Source of the DNA: Thalassobius sp034670005 | GTDB lineage: Bacteria; Pseudomonadota; Alphaproteobacteria; Rhodobacterales; Rhodobacteraceae | NCBI RefSeq assembly: GCF_034670005.1 | Contig: NZ_JAXMOH010000004.1 | Span: forward strand, 1-64,000 | DNA length: 64,000 nt | Direction: 5' to 3' | Shown here: in pieces, positions 33,582 to 42,924 of the stretch | How positions within the stretch are numbered: position 1 is the stretch's first letter | Layout: each line of letters starts with the position of its first letter | Notes under the pieces: generated by a model | Told to the model about the DNA's origin: nothing | The model's input: only the letters and a program-made list of their open reading frames with translations | Databases searched by the model: none | Made by a program: the position numbers and the translations under genes

Positions 33582-34166
33582 ATGCAGAAAGTTTGGGCGT
33601 TGGGATTGGCGATGGCCTTGGTCGGCGGTGGGGCCGCGCAGGCAGATGTCCTGTCGTCCAAATCGCGCACTAAGCTGTTCAAGTCACAGATTAAAGTTTT
33701 GGATACTCGCGCGGCCAGCCAATACAAAGGGTCGGTGCGTCTGAAACCGGCGACGGTGCATACTCCGACAAAATGGGGTAGCGCCGGGTTCAGCGGTGGG
33801 TACAAAGGGCCTTATCTTGACATGGCGCGCTCTGCGGCATTGCGCCATGGGGTGCCTGAAGATTTGTTTCTCCGCCTTGTTCAGCAGGAATCCGGGTTTA
33901 ATTCGCGCGCCAAATCACCCAAGGGCGCGCTGGGACTGGCGCAACTGATGCCACAGACGGCGCGCAGGTTGGGGGTCGATCCACACGATCCGTCGGAAAA
34001 CCTTGATGGTGGCGCGCGGTATCTGGCGCAACAGTATCGGCGTTTTGGATCGTGGCGTCTGGCGCTGGCGGCGTATAATGCCGGGCCAGAAGCCGTTGAA
34101 AAATATGGTGGTGTCCCACCCTATCAGGAAACCCGGAATTACGTGAAAGTCATCTGGGGCAGCTAG
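33582..34166 (+). CDS. Lytic transglycosylase (SLT domain)
   Basis: A 194-residue exported murein transglycosylase. A signal peptide ends AAQA (about residue 20). The SLT domain has the catalytic Glu in LVQQESGFNSRAKSPKG, then GLAQLMPQTARRLGV and the LAAYNAGPEAVEKYGG motif. ATG 33582 is preferred over TTG 33564 because only it begins at the signal peptide. It cleaves glycan strands in the periplasm. It is unrelated in position to the flagellar sltF. Confidence 0.88.
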   Translation: MQKVWALGLAMALVGGGAAQADVLSSKSRTKLFKSQIKVLDTRAASQYKGSVRLKPATVHTPTKWGSAGFSGGYKGPYLDMARSAALRHGVPEDLFLRLVQQESGFNSRAKSPKGALGLAQLMPQTARRLGVDPHDPSENLDGGARYLAQQYRRFGSWRLALAAYNAGPEAVEKYGGVPPYQETRNYVKVIWGS

Positions 34167-34173
34167 TCTTTTA

Positions 34174-34218
34174 ATTCTGATTTATTTTGTCAGGAATTTG
34201 CGCTATGTAAATCAGAAT
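34174..34218. repeat. 11-bp perfect inverted repeat before the peroxidase gene
   Basis: ATTCTGATTTA (34174-34184) and TAAATCAGAAT (34208-34218) are perfect inverted copies 23 bases apart in an AT-rich spacer. It could be an operator or a weak stem-loop ending the transglycosylase message. Confidence 0.6.
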
Positions 34219-34267
34219 CGCGCAAACCTTTGGTATTGCGGATAGAAAACGCACACAAAGGTAACCC

Positions 34268-35410
34268 ATGCTGAAGCTTGGAAATTTTATCATCGGGAGC
34301 GCACTTCTGGCGACCGCCCTGACGGTGCCAGCGATCGCCGCAGAGCCTGTTTTTGAAACCAAGACCGCCCTGGGCGAGGCGCTGTTTTTTGACATGGAGC
34401 TGTCGAAGAACCGTAGCCAGGCCTGTGCCAGCTGTCATCAGCCAGAATATGGCTTTGCCGATGCTCGCGGCGCGGTTTCGATTGGCGACGATGGCAGCTC
34501 ACTTGGGGATCGCAATGCGCCTACGGCCAGTTATGCTGCCTTTTCACCGCAGTTTCACCAACGCAAGGATGGCGTGTGGGTTGGTGGTCAGTTTCTGGAC
34601 GGACGCGAACCGGATCTGGCCGGGCAGGCCGGCGGCCCGCCGCTTAACCCGATTGAAATGGGAATGCCGGACAAGGCCAGCGTGGTGGCACGGTTGCTGG
34701 AAAACCCTGATTACGTTGTATCGATGCGGGCGCTGTTCGCAGAAGACGTGTTCGACGATGCTGACCGCGCCTATGCGGCGATGACCGAAAGCATCGCGGC
34801 CTTTGAACGGACCGACTACTTTGCCCCGTTCGATTCCAAATACGACCGGTTCTTGCGCGGCGAAGTTGAATTGACACAGGAAGAAGAGCTGGGCCGCCTG
34901 TTGTTCTTTTCCGAACAGTTCACCAATTGCAATCTGTGCCATCAGCTGAACACCAGTCAGGTGTCGCGGAATGAGACCTTCAGCAACTATGAATACCACA
35001 ATATCGGCGTCCCGGTGAATGTCGCAGTACGGCGAGAAAACGGGTTGGGTGGCGATCATGTCGATCGTGGATTGTTGGAAAACCCTGCGGTCGACGATCC
35101 CGGTGAGGCGGGTAAATTCAAGGTGCCGACGCTGCGCAATGTCGCGGTGACCGGGCCTTATATGCATAACGGCGTGTTCGAAGACCTGCGCACCGTCCTG
35201 CTGTTCTATAACAAATACAATTCCAAGTCGGCCAAGCGTCAGATCAACCCCGAAACCGGCAAACCCTGGGCACAGCCGGAAGTTCCCGGCACCTTATCGG
35301 TTAAACAATTGACCCATGGCCCGGCATTGGAAGACGACCGGATCGATGCGTTGGTGGCGTTTCTGAAAACACTGACTGATGCGCGTTACGAAAATCTGCT
35401 TAAGGATTGA
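34268..35410 (+). CDS. Di-haem cytochrome c peroxidase family protein
   Basis: A 380-residue periplasmic protein of the CCP/MauG superfamily. A signal peptide ends IAA (about residue 25). Two c-type haem motifs are CASCH (53-57) and CNLCH (about 221-225). VPTLRNVAVTGPYMHNGVF is the conserved C-terminal segment. Members reduce hydrogen peroxide with electrons from cytochrome c or modify proteins. The exact activity is not fixed here. A divergently regulated AraC gene is convergent with it, and an inverted repeat lies upstream. Confidence 0.88.
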   Translation: MLKLGNFIIGSALLATALTVPAIAAEPVFETKTALGEALFFDMELSKNRSQACASCHQPEYGFADARGAVSIGDDGSSLGDRNAPTASYAAFSPQFHQRKDGVWVGGQFLDGREPDLAGQAGGPPLNPIEMGMPDKASVVARLLENPDYVVSMRALFAEDVFDDADRAYAAMTESIAAFERTDYFAPFDSKYDRFLRGEVELTQEEELGRLLFFSEQFTNCNLCHQLNTSQVSRNETFSNYEYHNIGVPVNVAVRRENGLGGDHVDRGLLENPAVDDPGEAGKFKVPTLRNVAVTGPYMHNGVFEDLRTVLLFYNKYNSKSAKRQINPETGKPWAQPEVPGTLSVKQLTHGPALEDDRIDALVAFLKTLTDARYENLLKD

Positions 35411-35415
35411 AGTAC

Positions 35416-36252
35416 CTAACGTGTCACCAGCCCTCGATGTTGACCGAGCGGTCCGGTGTTGCGCCGCAGGTCGCGGGGAGATTTTCCGGTATGGTTTTGG
35501 ATGAACCGGGAAAAATAGGTAGCACTGCCAAAACCCAGCCGGTCGGCTATATCTTTGAGCGGGGTGTCGGTGGTTTCGATCATATCTCTCGCGGCATAAA
35601 GGCTGCGCTGCGCCAGAATATCGGCGGCAGTGATGCCAAGGCATTCCTTGCAGCAGCGCGACAGGTGGGTCGGCGTGACGCCCAGTATTCGGGCGAAGTC
35701 GGCCATTGTCATGACATCGGCATAATGTTTGCTGACCAGTGCAAAGAAGGCGTTGACCAGACGCTGTGCACCGGACATGCGCGGCGGCTCCGGCAATGCG
35801 GCAATGCGACGGCGCAGGCTGACAGATAGCAGCGCTGCATAGGCGTGGCACGCATCATCGTAAAACGGCTGGTCCGACTGAACCTCTTTCTGTATTGCGT
35901 CCAGTGCGCCGGTGACTTCGGCCTGTTCCTGAACGCTGCGTAGCTGCAGCACACGGGGTTCGTCCGGCAGCTTGGCTTCTCCTGCCCAGGCCGGTTTCAG
36001 CGCCAGTACCAGCCCACTACCGGTGCGTCCCAGATCAAGTGAGAACAATGTGCCGCAGGGTACGATGATGGCGCAATGGGCACCGATCCCGCGTCTGCGG
36101 CCATTCAACGCTGCTACCGCCTGTCCCTTGGTGGTCCAGATCAACAGGTAATCGGAAACGTCATGCAACAGCGAAAGCCGCCAAGGCGCACCACGGGTGA
36201 ACTGCGCGGTCGTATTCAGCGAAATTTTGCGGGTATCGGGATCAGGTATCAT
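35416..36252 (-). CDS. AraC-family transcriptional regulator
   Basis: A 278-residue regulator read from ATG 36252. The N-terminal 150 residues form a cupin-like sensing domain. The C-terminus holds the two AraC HTH units, including MADFARILGVTPTHLSRCCK and LKDIADRLGFGSATYFSRFI, followed by GKSPRDLRR. No clear ribosome site is visible. It is convergent with the peroxidase gene (5 bases apart). Its target is unknown. Confidence 0.88.
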   Translation of the reverse strand: MIPDPDTRKISLNTTAQFTRGAPWRLSLLHDVSDYLLIWTTKGQAVAALNGRRRGIGAHCAIIVPCGTLFSLDLGRTGSGLVLALKPAWAGEAKLPDEPRVLQLRSVQEQAEVTGALDAIQKEVQSDQPFYDDACHAYAALLSVSLRRRIAALPEPPRMSGAQRLVNAFFALVSKHYADVMTMADFARILGVTPTHLSRCCKECLGITAADILAQRSLYAARDMIETTDTPLKDIADRLGFGSATYFSRFIQNHTGKSPRDLRRNTGPLGQHRGLVTR

Positions 36253-36340
36253 CAAAGCGCAAAAGGGGACGAGTTGTGGGAACCGGTGGGTGCGCCGCCA
36301 GTTTGACAGAATGTTGTAATATGTAAAGAATTCCTGCGGC

Positions 36341-37222
36341 TCAGGCCGCTGCAGGATTGAATTTGGTCCAATCTTTCATCCTGGACCGGAACCATGTGCG
36401 TTGCCTTTTGGCAAATTGACGGGTGGCGATGGTGGCCGCCTCGCGGGCTTCAGCCAGCGTCAGCTCGCCCTTGATATGGGCGATCAGTTCGGGCGCGCCG
36501 ATGGCTTTCGACGACAGCCGGGTAGGATCCCAGCCGGTCAGGTTAGCTTGGGCTTCGTCAAGCGCACCTTGGTCCAGCATCTGATCAAAACGCCGGGCGA
36601 TCCGGGCGTTCAGCCAGTCCTTGTTCACGTCGAAGAGGATCGGCGTTGCGTTGTGCAGTGGTAACAGCGGCGGTGGCGTATCGTCCTGCCATGCGGCGAT
36701 GCCACGACCGGTCGTGCGCAGCACTTCCCAGGCGCGCTGCACTCGCATCGGGTTCAGTTCGTCGATCCGGTCGCGGCTTGCGGGATCAAGGTCTGCCAAT
36801 AGCGCCTCGCGTCCATCCCGCGCCATGCGCGCATCGGCCTCGGCGCGGATCGCGGGCGGGGTGAGGGGAATATCGGCCAGACCTTCGGTCAGGGCCGTGA
36901 AGTACAGCCCGGTTCCGCCAACGATGATCGGGCGTGCATCGCTTGCTAGAATCGGCGCGACTTCGCGCAGCCAATGGCCGACAGAATAGTCGGCCTGCGC
37001 CGGGATATGGCCATAGAGAAGATGCGGCAGCTCTGCTTCTTCCTCACGGCTGGGGCGGGCGGTCAGGACCCGCCAGTTGCTATAGACCTGGATCGCGTCG
37101 GCATTGACGATGACGCCACCATGTCGTCGCGCGATATCCAGCGCCAGGGCTGATTTGCCCGAAGCGGTCGGCCCGGCAATCAGCACCGGACGGTCGGCAG
37201 GTATGTCGTCGATGGAAAACAT
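36341..37222 (-). CDS. miaA: tRNA dimethylallyltransferase MiaA
   Basis: MiaA (293 residues) adds dimethylallyl to A37 of tRNAs reading codons that start with U. It has the P-loop LIAGPTASGKSALA near residue 16, the IVNADAIQVYSNWRVLTARP region, IIVGGTGLYFTALTEG, and a basic C-terminus with RQFAKRQRTWFRSR. ATG 37222 is chosen by alignment with the family. Upstream sequence lacks a clear ribosome site and further codons would reach the pyrH promoter. It is divergent from pyrH. Confidence 0.93.
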   Translation of the reverse strand: MFSIDDIPADRPVLIAGPTASGKSALALDIARRHGGVIVNADAIQVYSNWRVLTARPSREEEAELPHLLYGHIPAQADYSVGHWLREVAPILASDARPIIVGGTGLYFTALTEGLADIPLTPPAIRAEADARMARDGREALLADLDPASRDRIDELNPMRVQRAWEVLRTTGRGIAAWQDDTPPPLLPLHNATPILFDVNKDWLNARIARRFDQMLDQGALDEAQANLTGWDPTRLSSKAIGAPELIAHIKGELTLAEAREAATIATRQFAKRQRTWFRSRMKDWTKFNPAAA

Positions 37223-37361
37223 GGAGGGGAGATACAGCCAATTTCTGTGTTTTTTAAGAGGGAAGACGAGAATTCCGCTATTCGCCGTATCTGTCATTGA
37301 ACCCGGCGGCGATTTCCGACATTTTGCGGCCAATTCCACGACCTGAAAAATGGAGCATGTA

Positions 37362-38111
37362 ATGGCCGCCGATGCCGAAACCCTCTCGACCCCGGTCCCC
37401 GAAGCCAAGTTCAAACGGGTGATGCTGAAAATTTCAGGTGAGGCGCTGATGGGGCCGCAGGGTTTTGGGCTGCACCCACCGACCGTCGAACGGATCGCGC
37501 GCGAGGTCAAATCGGTCCATGATCTGGGCGTTGAAATCTGCATGGTCATTGGCGGTGGCAACATTTTCCGTGGATTGCAGGGATCGGCGCAGGGGATGGA
37601 ACGCACCACCGCCGACTACATGGGGATGTTGGCCACGGTGATGAACGCACTGGCGATGCAATCGTCGCTCGAAGCAATGGGGGTCTTTACCCGGGTGATC
37701 AGTGCCATTCCGATGGATCAGGTCTGTGAACCCTATATCCGCCGTCGCGCCGTGCGCCATTTGGAAAAGAAACGGGTCTGCATTTTTGCCGCCGGGACCG
37801 GCAACCCCTATTTCACCACCGACACCGCTGCGACGCTTCGGGCAAACGAAATGGCCTGTAAGGCGATTTTCAAGGGCACCAAGGTAGACGGGGTTTACGA
37901 TAAAGATCCGGTGAAATTCCCAGACGCCAAACGATTCGACCGGGTCAGTTATGACGAAGTTTTAGCCCAGCATTTGGGCGTGATGGACGCCTCGGCCATT
38001 GCCCTGGCGCGCGACAATAACGTGCCGATCATCGTTTTCAGTCTGGATGAACCCGGCGGCTTCCGTGGTATTCTGGCCGGGCAAGGTACCTATACAACGG
38101 TTCACGGTTAG
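37362..38111 (+). CDS. pyrH: UMP kinase
   Basis: PyrH (249 residues) phosphorylates UMP to UDP. KRVMLKISGEALMG starts the amino-acid-kinase fold, MVIGGGNIFRG follows, and FAAGTGNPYFTTDTAATLRA and KGTKVDGVYDKDPVKFPDAK are family signatures. ATG 37362 (GGAG 6 bases upstream) is preferred to ATG 37350. It begins the long rightward envelope cluster, with frr 63 bases downstream. Confidence 0.96.
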   Translation: MAADAETLSTPVPEAKFKRVMLKISGEALMGPQGFGLHPPTVERIAREVKSVHDLGVEICMVIGGGNIFRGLQGSAQGMERTTADYMGMLATVMNALAMQSSLEAMGVFTRVISAIPMDQVCEPYIRRRAVRHLEKKRVCIFAAGTGNPYFTTDTAATLRANEMACKAIFKGTKVDGVYDKDPVKFPDAKRFDRVSYDEVLAQHLGVMDASAIALARDNNVPIIVFSLDEPGGFRGILAGQGTYTTVHG

Positions 38112-38174
38112 GGCTAGTCTGACGCCAGCCGGACAAAACGGCAGGCGCACGCCACGCAGATAAGGAAAAGCAAG

Positions 38175-38738
38175 ATGTCCGAAGATTTCATGATTGATAC
38201 CGATGACCTTGAGCGCCGGATGCAGGGGGCTATGGGCGCGCTGAAAACCGAATTCGCGTCGCTGCGGACTGGCCGCGCCTCGTCTTCGATGCTGGAACCG
38301 GTGATGGTCGAAGCTTATGGCCAGAAAACCCCGATCAATCAGGTCGGCACGATCAACGTGCCCGAACCACGCATGGTCACCATCAACGTCTGGGACAAAT
38401 CGATGGTGGGCGCGGTCGAAAAGGCGATCCGCAACAGCGGCCTGGGTATCAATCCGCAGCTTAACGGCACCATCATCATGCTGCCGATCCCGGAACTGAA
38501 CGAAGAACGCCGCCGTGAGCTGACCCGTGTGGCCGCGCAATATGCCGAAAGCGCCCGTGTGGCGATCCGCAATGTGCGTCGCGATGGGATGGATCAGGTG
38601 AAAAAAGCGAAATCGGACGGCATGTCGGAAGATGACCAGAAATTCTGGGAAACCGAGGTGCAGGACCTGACCAACAAATACATTGCCAATGTCGATCAGG
38701 CGCTTGAAGGCAAACAAGCCGAGATCATGCAGGTCTGA
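38175..38738 (+). CDS. frr: Ribosome recycling factor
   Basis: RRF (187 residues) splits post-termination ribosomes with EF-G. FASLRTGRASSSMLEPVMVE and the central GLGINPQLNGTIIMLPIPEL are diagnostic, as is the helical ERRRELTRVAAQYAESARVA. AAGGAAAAG lies before the ATG. It follows pyrH, as in most bacteria. Confidence 0.97.
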   Translation: MSEDFMIDTDDLERRMQGAMGALKTEFASLRTGRASSSMLEPVMVEAYGQKTPINQVGTINVPEPRMVTINVWDKSMVGAVEKAIRNSGLGINPQLNGTIIMLPIPELNEERRRELTRVAAQYAESARVAIRNVRRDGMDQVKKAKSDGMSEDDQKFWETEVQDLTNKYIANVDQALEGKQAEIMQV

Positions 38739-38752
38739 ATCGGATTGATTTG

Positions 38753-39478
38753 ATGCTGAAGAAATCCGCCCCCGAAACAGGCCCGCGCCATGTCGCCATC
38801 ATTATGGATGGCAATGGCCGCTGGGCTCAGGCACGGGGCCGGCCGCGGTTATTCGGGCATCACGCCGGGGCCCGCCGGGTGCGCGAAATCGTCGAAGCCT
38901 GCCCTGATCTGGGGGTGAAATTCATCACCATCTTCGCCTTCTCCACCGAAAACTGGAAACGAACCCAGGTTGAAGTGGCCGGGCTGATGAGCCTGTTTCG
39001 GCGCTATATCACCAAGGAAGCCAAGGCACTGCATGACGAAGGTGTGCGGGTGCGGTTCATCGGTGATCGGGTGCGGCTGGACAAGAAACTAATTGCCATG
39101 ATGGACGAATTGGAATTGTTGACCGCCGAAAATGACCGGGTGCATCTGACCATCGCGCTGAACTACGGCGGCCGGGATGAAGTCGCCCGCGCGACAAAGC
39201 GACTGGCGCAGGATGTGGCGGCAGGCAAGCTCGACCCCGAAGAGGTGGATGAGGAAACGCTACCCAAATATTTGGACACCTGCGTTTTGCCGGATCCCGA
39301 TCTGGTCATCCGCACAAGTGGCGAAGCGAGGATTTCCAATTTCCTGTTGTGGCAGTCTGCCTATGCTGAATATGAATTCATCGATACGCTCTGGCCTGAT
39401 TTCAGCCGCGAAATATTTGCCGAGCTGGTCAAAAAATATGGTGCCCGTGATCGCCGGTTTGGCGCGGTCAAGGCATGA
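38753..39478 (+). CDS. uppS: Undecaprenyl diphosphate synthase (cis-prenyltransferase)
   Basis: UppS (241 residues) makes the C55 lipid carrier for peptidoglycan and surface glycans. HVAIIMDGNGRWA near residue 14 carries the catalytic Asp. FITIFAFSTENWKR and LVIRTSGEARISNFLLWQSA are signature segments. ATG 38753 is chosen over TTG 38750. It overlaps cdsA by 4 bases (ATGA). Confidence 0.96.
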   Translation: MLKKSAPETGPRHVAIIMDGNGRWAQARGRPRLFGHHAGARRVREIVEACPDLGVKFITIFAFSTENWKRTQVEVAGLMSLFRRYITKEAKALHDEGVRVRFIGDRVRLDKKLIAMMDELELLTAENDRVHLTIALNYGGRDEVARATKRLAQDVAAGKLDPEEVDEETLPKYLDTCVLPDPDLVIRTSGEARISNFLLWQSAYAEYEFIDTLWPDFSREIFAELVKKYGARDRRFGAVKA

Positions 39479-40263
39479 GCGCGGCTTCAAAATGGAATGA
39501 TTTGCTGCCGCGGTTGCTGTCGGCGCTGGTGATGGTGGCTGTCGGAGTCGCGGCGATCTGGATCGGGGGCACGGTATTCATCGCGCTGATCGCGGTACTG
39601 GCCGGTCTGATGGTCTGGGAATTGATGCGGATGCTGGAGCCCGAGAATGGTTCTGCCAGGATATGGATGGCGCTGCTGGCTGCCGCTGTCATGGCGGCGG
39701 TGTTGTTCCTGCCGCCACCCGCCCGGTTGCCGGTGGTTCTGGCCCCGGTTCTGGTCGGGCTGTCTTCGGTCCGTGCACATCGGGTGATCTGGCTGGGGTA
39801 TGGTTTGGTTGTAATGCTCGGGGCCTTTAGCGCGCTGAACCTGCGTGAAGGGGGTGCGATCTGGGTCGTCTGGCTGGTTTCGGTGGTCGCCATTTGTGAC
39901 ATTGCCGGGTATTTTGCAGGCCGGCTTCTGGGTGGCCCGAAATTCTGGCCCCGGGTCAGCCCGAAAAAAACATGGTCGGGAACGGTCGCGGGCTGGATCG
40001 GAGCGGCGCTGGTCGGCGTCTGTTTCATGGCTTACAGCCCCGCTGGACCGGAATTGGTGATTGTCAGTGTGATCATGGCGTTCGCGTCGCAACTGGGCGA
40101 TGTTGCCGAAAGCGCGATCAAGCGGACCGTCGGCGTCAAGGACAGCTCCAATCTGATCCCGGGCCATGGCGGGGTTCTTGATCGATTCGATGCCATGCTG
40201 GGGGCGTTGTTGCTGGCGCTGTTCGCCGGGTTTTTCACCAGCTTTTTGCCGGGGGTCGGATGA
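39475..40263 (+). CDS. cdsA: Phosphatidate cytidylyltransferase
   Basis: CdsA (262 residues) makes CDP-diacylglycerol for phospholipid synthesis. It has seven or eight TM helices. The C-terminal signature GDVAESAIKRTVGVKDSSNL and then PGHGGVLDRFDAML is complete, as is VSPKKTWSGTVAG. It overlaps uppS by 4 bases and dxr by 4 bases, so the three are coupled. Confidence 0.95.
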   Translation: MSAASKWNDLLPRLLSALVMVAVGVAAIWIGGTVFIALIAVLAGLMVWELMRMLEPENGSARIWMALLAAAVMAAVLFLPPPARLPVVLAPVLVGLSSVRAHRVIWLGYGLVVMLGAFSALNLREGGAIWVVWLVSVVAICDIAGYFAGRLLGGPKFWPRVSPKKTWSGTVAGWIGAALVGVCFMAYSPAGPELVIVSVIMAFASQLGDVAESAIKRTVGVKDSSNLIPGHGGVLDRFDAMLGALLLALFAGFFTSFLPGVG

Positions 40264-41429
40264 GGCGGGTTTCGATCTTTGGGGCAACCGGATCGATCGG
40301 TCAGAACACCATCAATCTGATCGCCGATGCGCCCGAATCCTATGACGTCGTGGCGCTGACTGGTGGGCGTAATATCGTGCAATTGGCGCGCGACGCACAG
40401 GATTTGCGGGCCGAAGTGGCAGTGACCGCTTTTCCCGAACTGTTGCCCGATCTGCGCGACGCATTGGCCGGATCCGGGATTGAGGCTGCGGCTGGGCAGG
40501 CGGCTTTGCTGGAAGCTGCCGACCGACCCGCTGACTGGGTTATGTCGGCGATTGTCGGCGCTGCGGGATTGGCGCCGGGGTTGAAGGCGCTGGAACAGGG
40601 CGCGACGCTGGCGCTTGCCAACAAGGAATCGCTGGTCGCAGCCGGGCCGTTGTTGATGGAAACCGCGCGTCGGCACAACGCAAGTGTGTTGCCCGTGGAC
40701 AGCGAACATTCGGCAATTTTCCAAGGCCTTGTTGGGGAAGACATTGATACGGTCGAACGCATCATAATCACCGCCAGCGGCGGCGCGTTCCGCGATTGGC
40801 CGCTGGAAAAGCTGGCATCGGCGACGCTGGACCAAGCGTCCAGCCATCCCAATTGGGATATGGGCCAGAGGATCACGATCGACAGCGCGTCAATGTTCAA
40901 CAAGGCGCTGGAAATAATTGAAGTAAAAGAATATTTCCGTGTTCGTCCTGACCAGATCGAAGTGTTGGTGCATCCCGAATCTCTGGTTCATGCACTGGTT
41001 GGGTTCAACGATGGGGCGTTGATGGCGCATCTGGGGGCGCCGGACATGCGTCATGCCATTGGCTATGCCCTGCACTGGCCGGAACGCAAGCTGCTGCCAG
41101 TCGAACGGCTGGACCTGGCCAAGGTCGGACAGTTGAATTTCCGGGCCCCGGATCCGGCACGGTATCCGGCGCTGCGGCTGGCCTATGACGTGATGGAAAC
41201 CGGCGGTTTGGCAGGGGCGGCGTTCAACGCAGCCAAGGAACGGGCGTTGGACTTTTTCATCGCGGGGCGTATCGGTTTTCTCGACATGGCACGAATCGTG
41301 GAAGAGGTGCTGTCGGATATTTCATCGGATACGGGCCTGCTCCGGGCGACCGTCACCCTTGATAACGTTACCCGGATCGACCAAATGTCCCGTAAGAGTG
41401 CCGACCGGTTGATCCGGCAACGCGTGTAA
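40260..41429 (+). CDS. dxr: 1-deoxy-D-xylulose 5-phosphate reductoisomerase
   Basis: Dxr (389 residues) catalyses the second step of the MEP isoprenoid pathway, feeding uppS. The NADPH site is FGATGSIGQNTINLI. LPVDSEHSAIFQGL carries metal ligands. ITASGGAFRDWP and HPNWDMGQRITIDSASMFNK are signature segments. It overlaps cdsA by 4 bases (ATGA) and is followed by rseP after 22 bases. Confidence 0.97.
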   Translation: MRRVSIFGATGSIGQNTINLIADAPESYDVVALTGGRNIVQLARDAQDLRAEVAVTAFPELLPDLRDALAGSGIEAAAGQAALLEAADRPADWVMSAIVGAAGLAPGLKALEQGATLALANKESLVAAGPLLMETARRHNASVLPVDSEHSAIFQGLVGEDIDTVERIIITASGGAFRDWPLEKLASATLDQASSHPNWDMGQRITIDSASMFNKALEIIEVKEYFRVRPDQIEVLVHPESLVHALVGFNDGALMAHLGAPDMRHAIGYALHWPERKLLPVERLDLAKVGQLNFRAPDPARYPALRLAYDVMETGGLAGAAFNAAKERALDFFIAGRIGFLDMARIVEEVLSDISSDTGLLRATVTLDNVTRIDQMSRKSADRLIRQRV

Positions 41430-41451
41430 AACGAAAAAAAGAGGCAAGAGC

Positions 41452-42795
41452 TTGGACATCATATCGCAGATCCCCGTCTTTGGCGGCGTGCTTTCAACTT
41501 TGCTGGCTTTTGTTGCGGCCTTGTCGGTGATCGTGGCGGTGCACGAATATGGCCATTACATCGTGGGGCGCTGGTCTGGTATCAAGGCCGAGGTGTTTTC
41601 GCTGGGTTTCGGACCGGTCTTGTTTTCCCGCGTGGACAAACGCGGCACTCGCTGGCAGCTGGCGCTTTTGCCCTTCGGTGGATATGTCAAATTTCTGGGC
41701 GATTCCAATGCCGCTTCGGTTGGCGGCGATGAAGCCGTGTTGCAAGAAATCAGCGCTGATCAGTCGCGCAATACCATGCTGGGGGCTCCTTTATGGGCAC
41801 GCACGGCAACTGTTGCTGCGGGTCCGGTGTTCAATTTCATCCTGTCGATAGCCGTTTTCACGCTAATCGGATTCAGCAATGGGATGGTCAAGGATCCTCT
41901 GACCGTTGGTAATCTGCATCCTATGCCCGAAGTGCTGGCTCTTCAGCCAGGCGATGAACTGGTGTCAATCGCCGGGATTGATGTGCCTTCGTATAACGAC
42001 GAAGCTTTTTCCGATTTCTTTGACGCTTTGCCGCTGCAAAGGCAGCTGGACTATGTCGTGCGCCGCAACGACGCACTGGTCACGCTTTCTGCGCCCTATC
42101 CGATGCCTGCGGCGATCCGGCAATTGGCACCGCGATCTGCAGCATATGAAATTGACCTCAAGGTGGGGGATGTGATCACCAGTGTCGATGGTGAGCCGGT
42201 TTTCGCATTCGCACAATTGAAAGATGCGGTCGAAAGTGGCGAAGGCAAACCTCTGGCGCTGACCGTTTGGCGCGCGGGCGAAACACTCGATTTTACCTTG
42301 TCTCCGCGTCGGGTCGATGAACCGCAACCCGATGGTGGTTTTCAAACCAACTGGCGTATCGGGATTGTCGGGGCAATGCTGATGGAACCGGCGACCGAAT
42401 CTCCTGGCATTGGCACTGCTGTGCTGAACGGGATATCGTTGACTTGGGATATCGTACGCAGTTCGCTATCCGGTCTTTATCATATCATCACCGGCGCAAT
42501 CAGCACCTGTAACATGTCCGGTCCCTTGGGGATTGCCGAAGTATCGGGCGCGATGGCCAGCCAGGGCACCCAGAGCTTTGTCTATTTCATTGGGGTTCTG
42601 TCCACTGCGGTCGGTCTTTTGAACCTTTTCCCGATCCCGATTCTTGATGGCGGGCATCTGGCTTTCTACGGGTATGAGGCGATCAGCGGCAGGCCCCCCA
42701 GCGAACGGGCATTAAACATCATGATGCGGGCTGGATTGGCGCTGATCCTTGGGTTGATGCTGTTTGCGTTGACCAACGATATTTTCTGCCCCTGA
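41452..42795 (+). CDS. rseP: RIP site-2 metalloprotease RseP
   Basis: An intramembrane zinc protease of 447 residues. HEYGH (residues 31-35 in VHEYGHYIVGRWSG) is the catalytic motif and NLFPIPILDGGHLAF near the C-terminus supplies the third ligand. One or two PDZ-like domains lie between (LQPGDELVSIAG and DLKVGDVITSVDGEP). The start is TTG 41452 with AGAGGCAAG upstream. It releases membrane-bound anti-sigma factors or signal peptides. Confidence 0.94.
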   Translation: MDIISQIPVFGGVLSTLLAFVAALSVIVAVHEYGHYIVGRWSGIKAEVFSLGFGPVLFSRVDKRGTRWQLALLPFGGYVKFLGDSNAASVGGDEAVLQEISADQSRNTMLGAPLWARTATVAAGPVFNFILSIAVFTLIGFSNGMVKDPLTVGNLHPMPEVLALQPGDELVSIAGIDVPSYNDEAFSDFFDALPLQRQLDYVVRRNDALVTLSAPYPMPAAIRQLAPRSAAYEIDLKVGDVITSVDGEPVFAFAQLKDAVESGEGKPLALTVWRAGETLDFTLSPRRVDEPQPDGGFQTNWRIGIVGAMLMEPATESPGIGTAVLNGISLTWDIVRSSLSGLYHIITGAISTCNMSGPLGIAEVSGAMASQGTQSFVYFIGVLSTAVGLLNLFPIPILDGGHLAFYGYEAISGRPPSERALNIMMRAGLALILGLMLFALTNDIFCP

Positions 42796-42924
42796 TCCGG
42801 GGCGATTTTGATCCTGTCCCTTCATCGGACGGTTCCTTGCCCAATTGCTGCCGTATTTTTAGGTTAGCAAGACATTGCACGGACGTTTCCGACGTCCCAA
42901 CTGTCGAGAGCATGGAGCAGTGTG

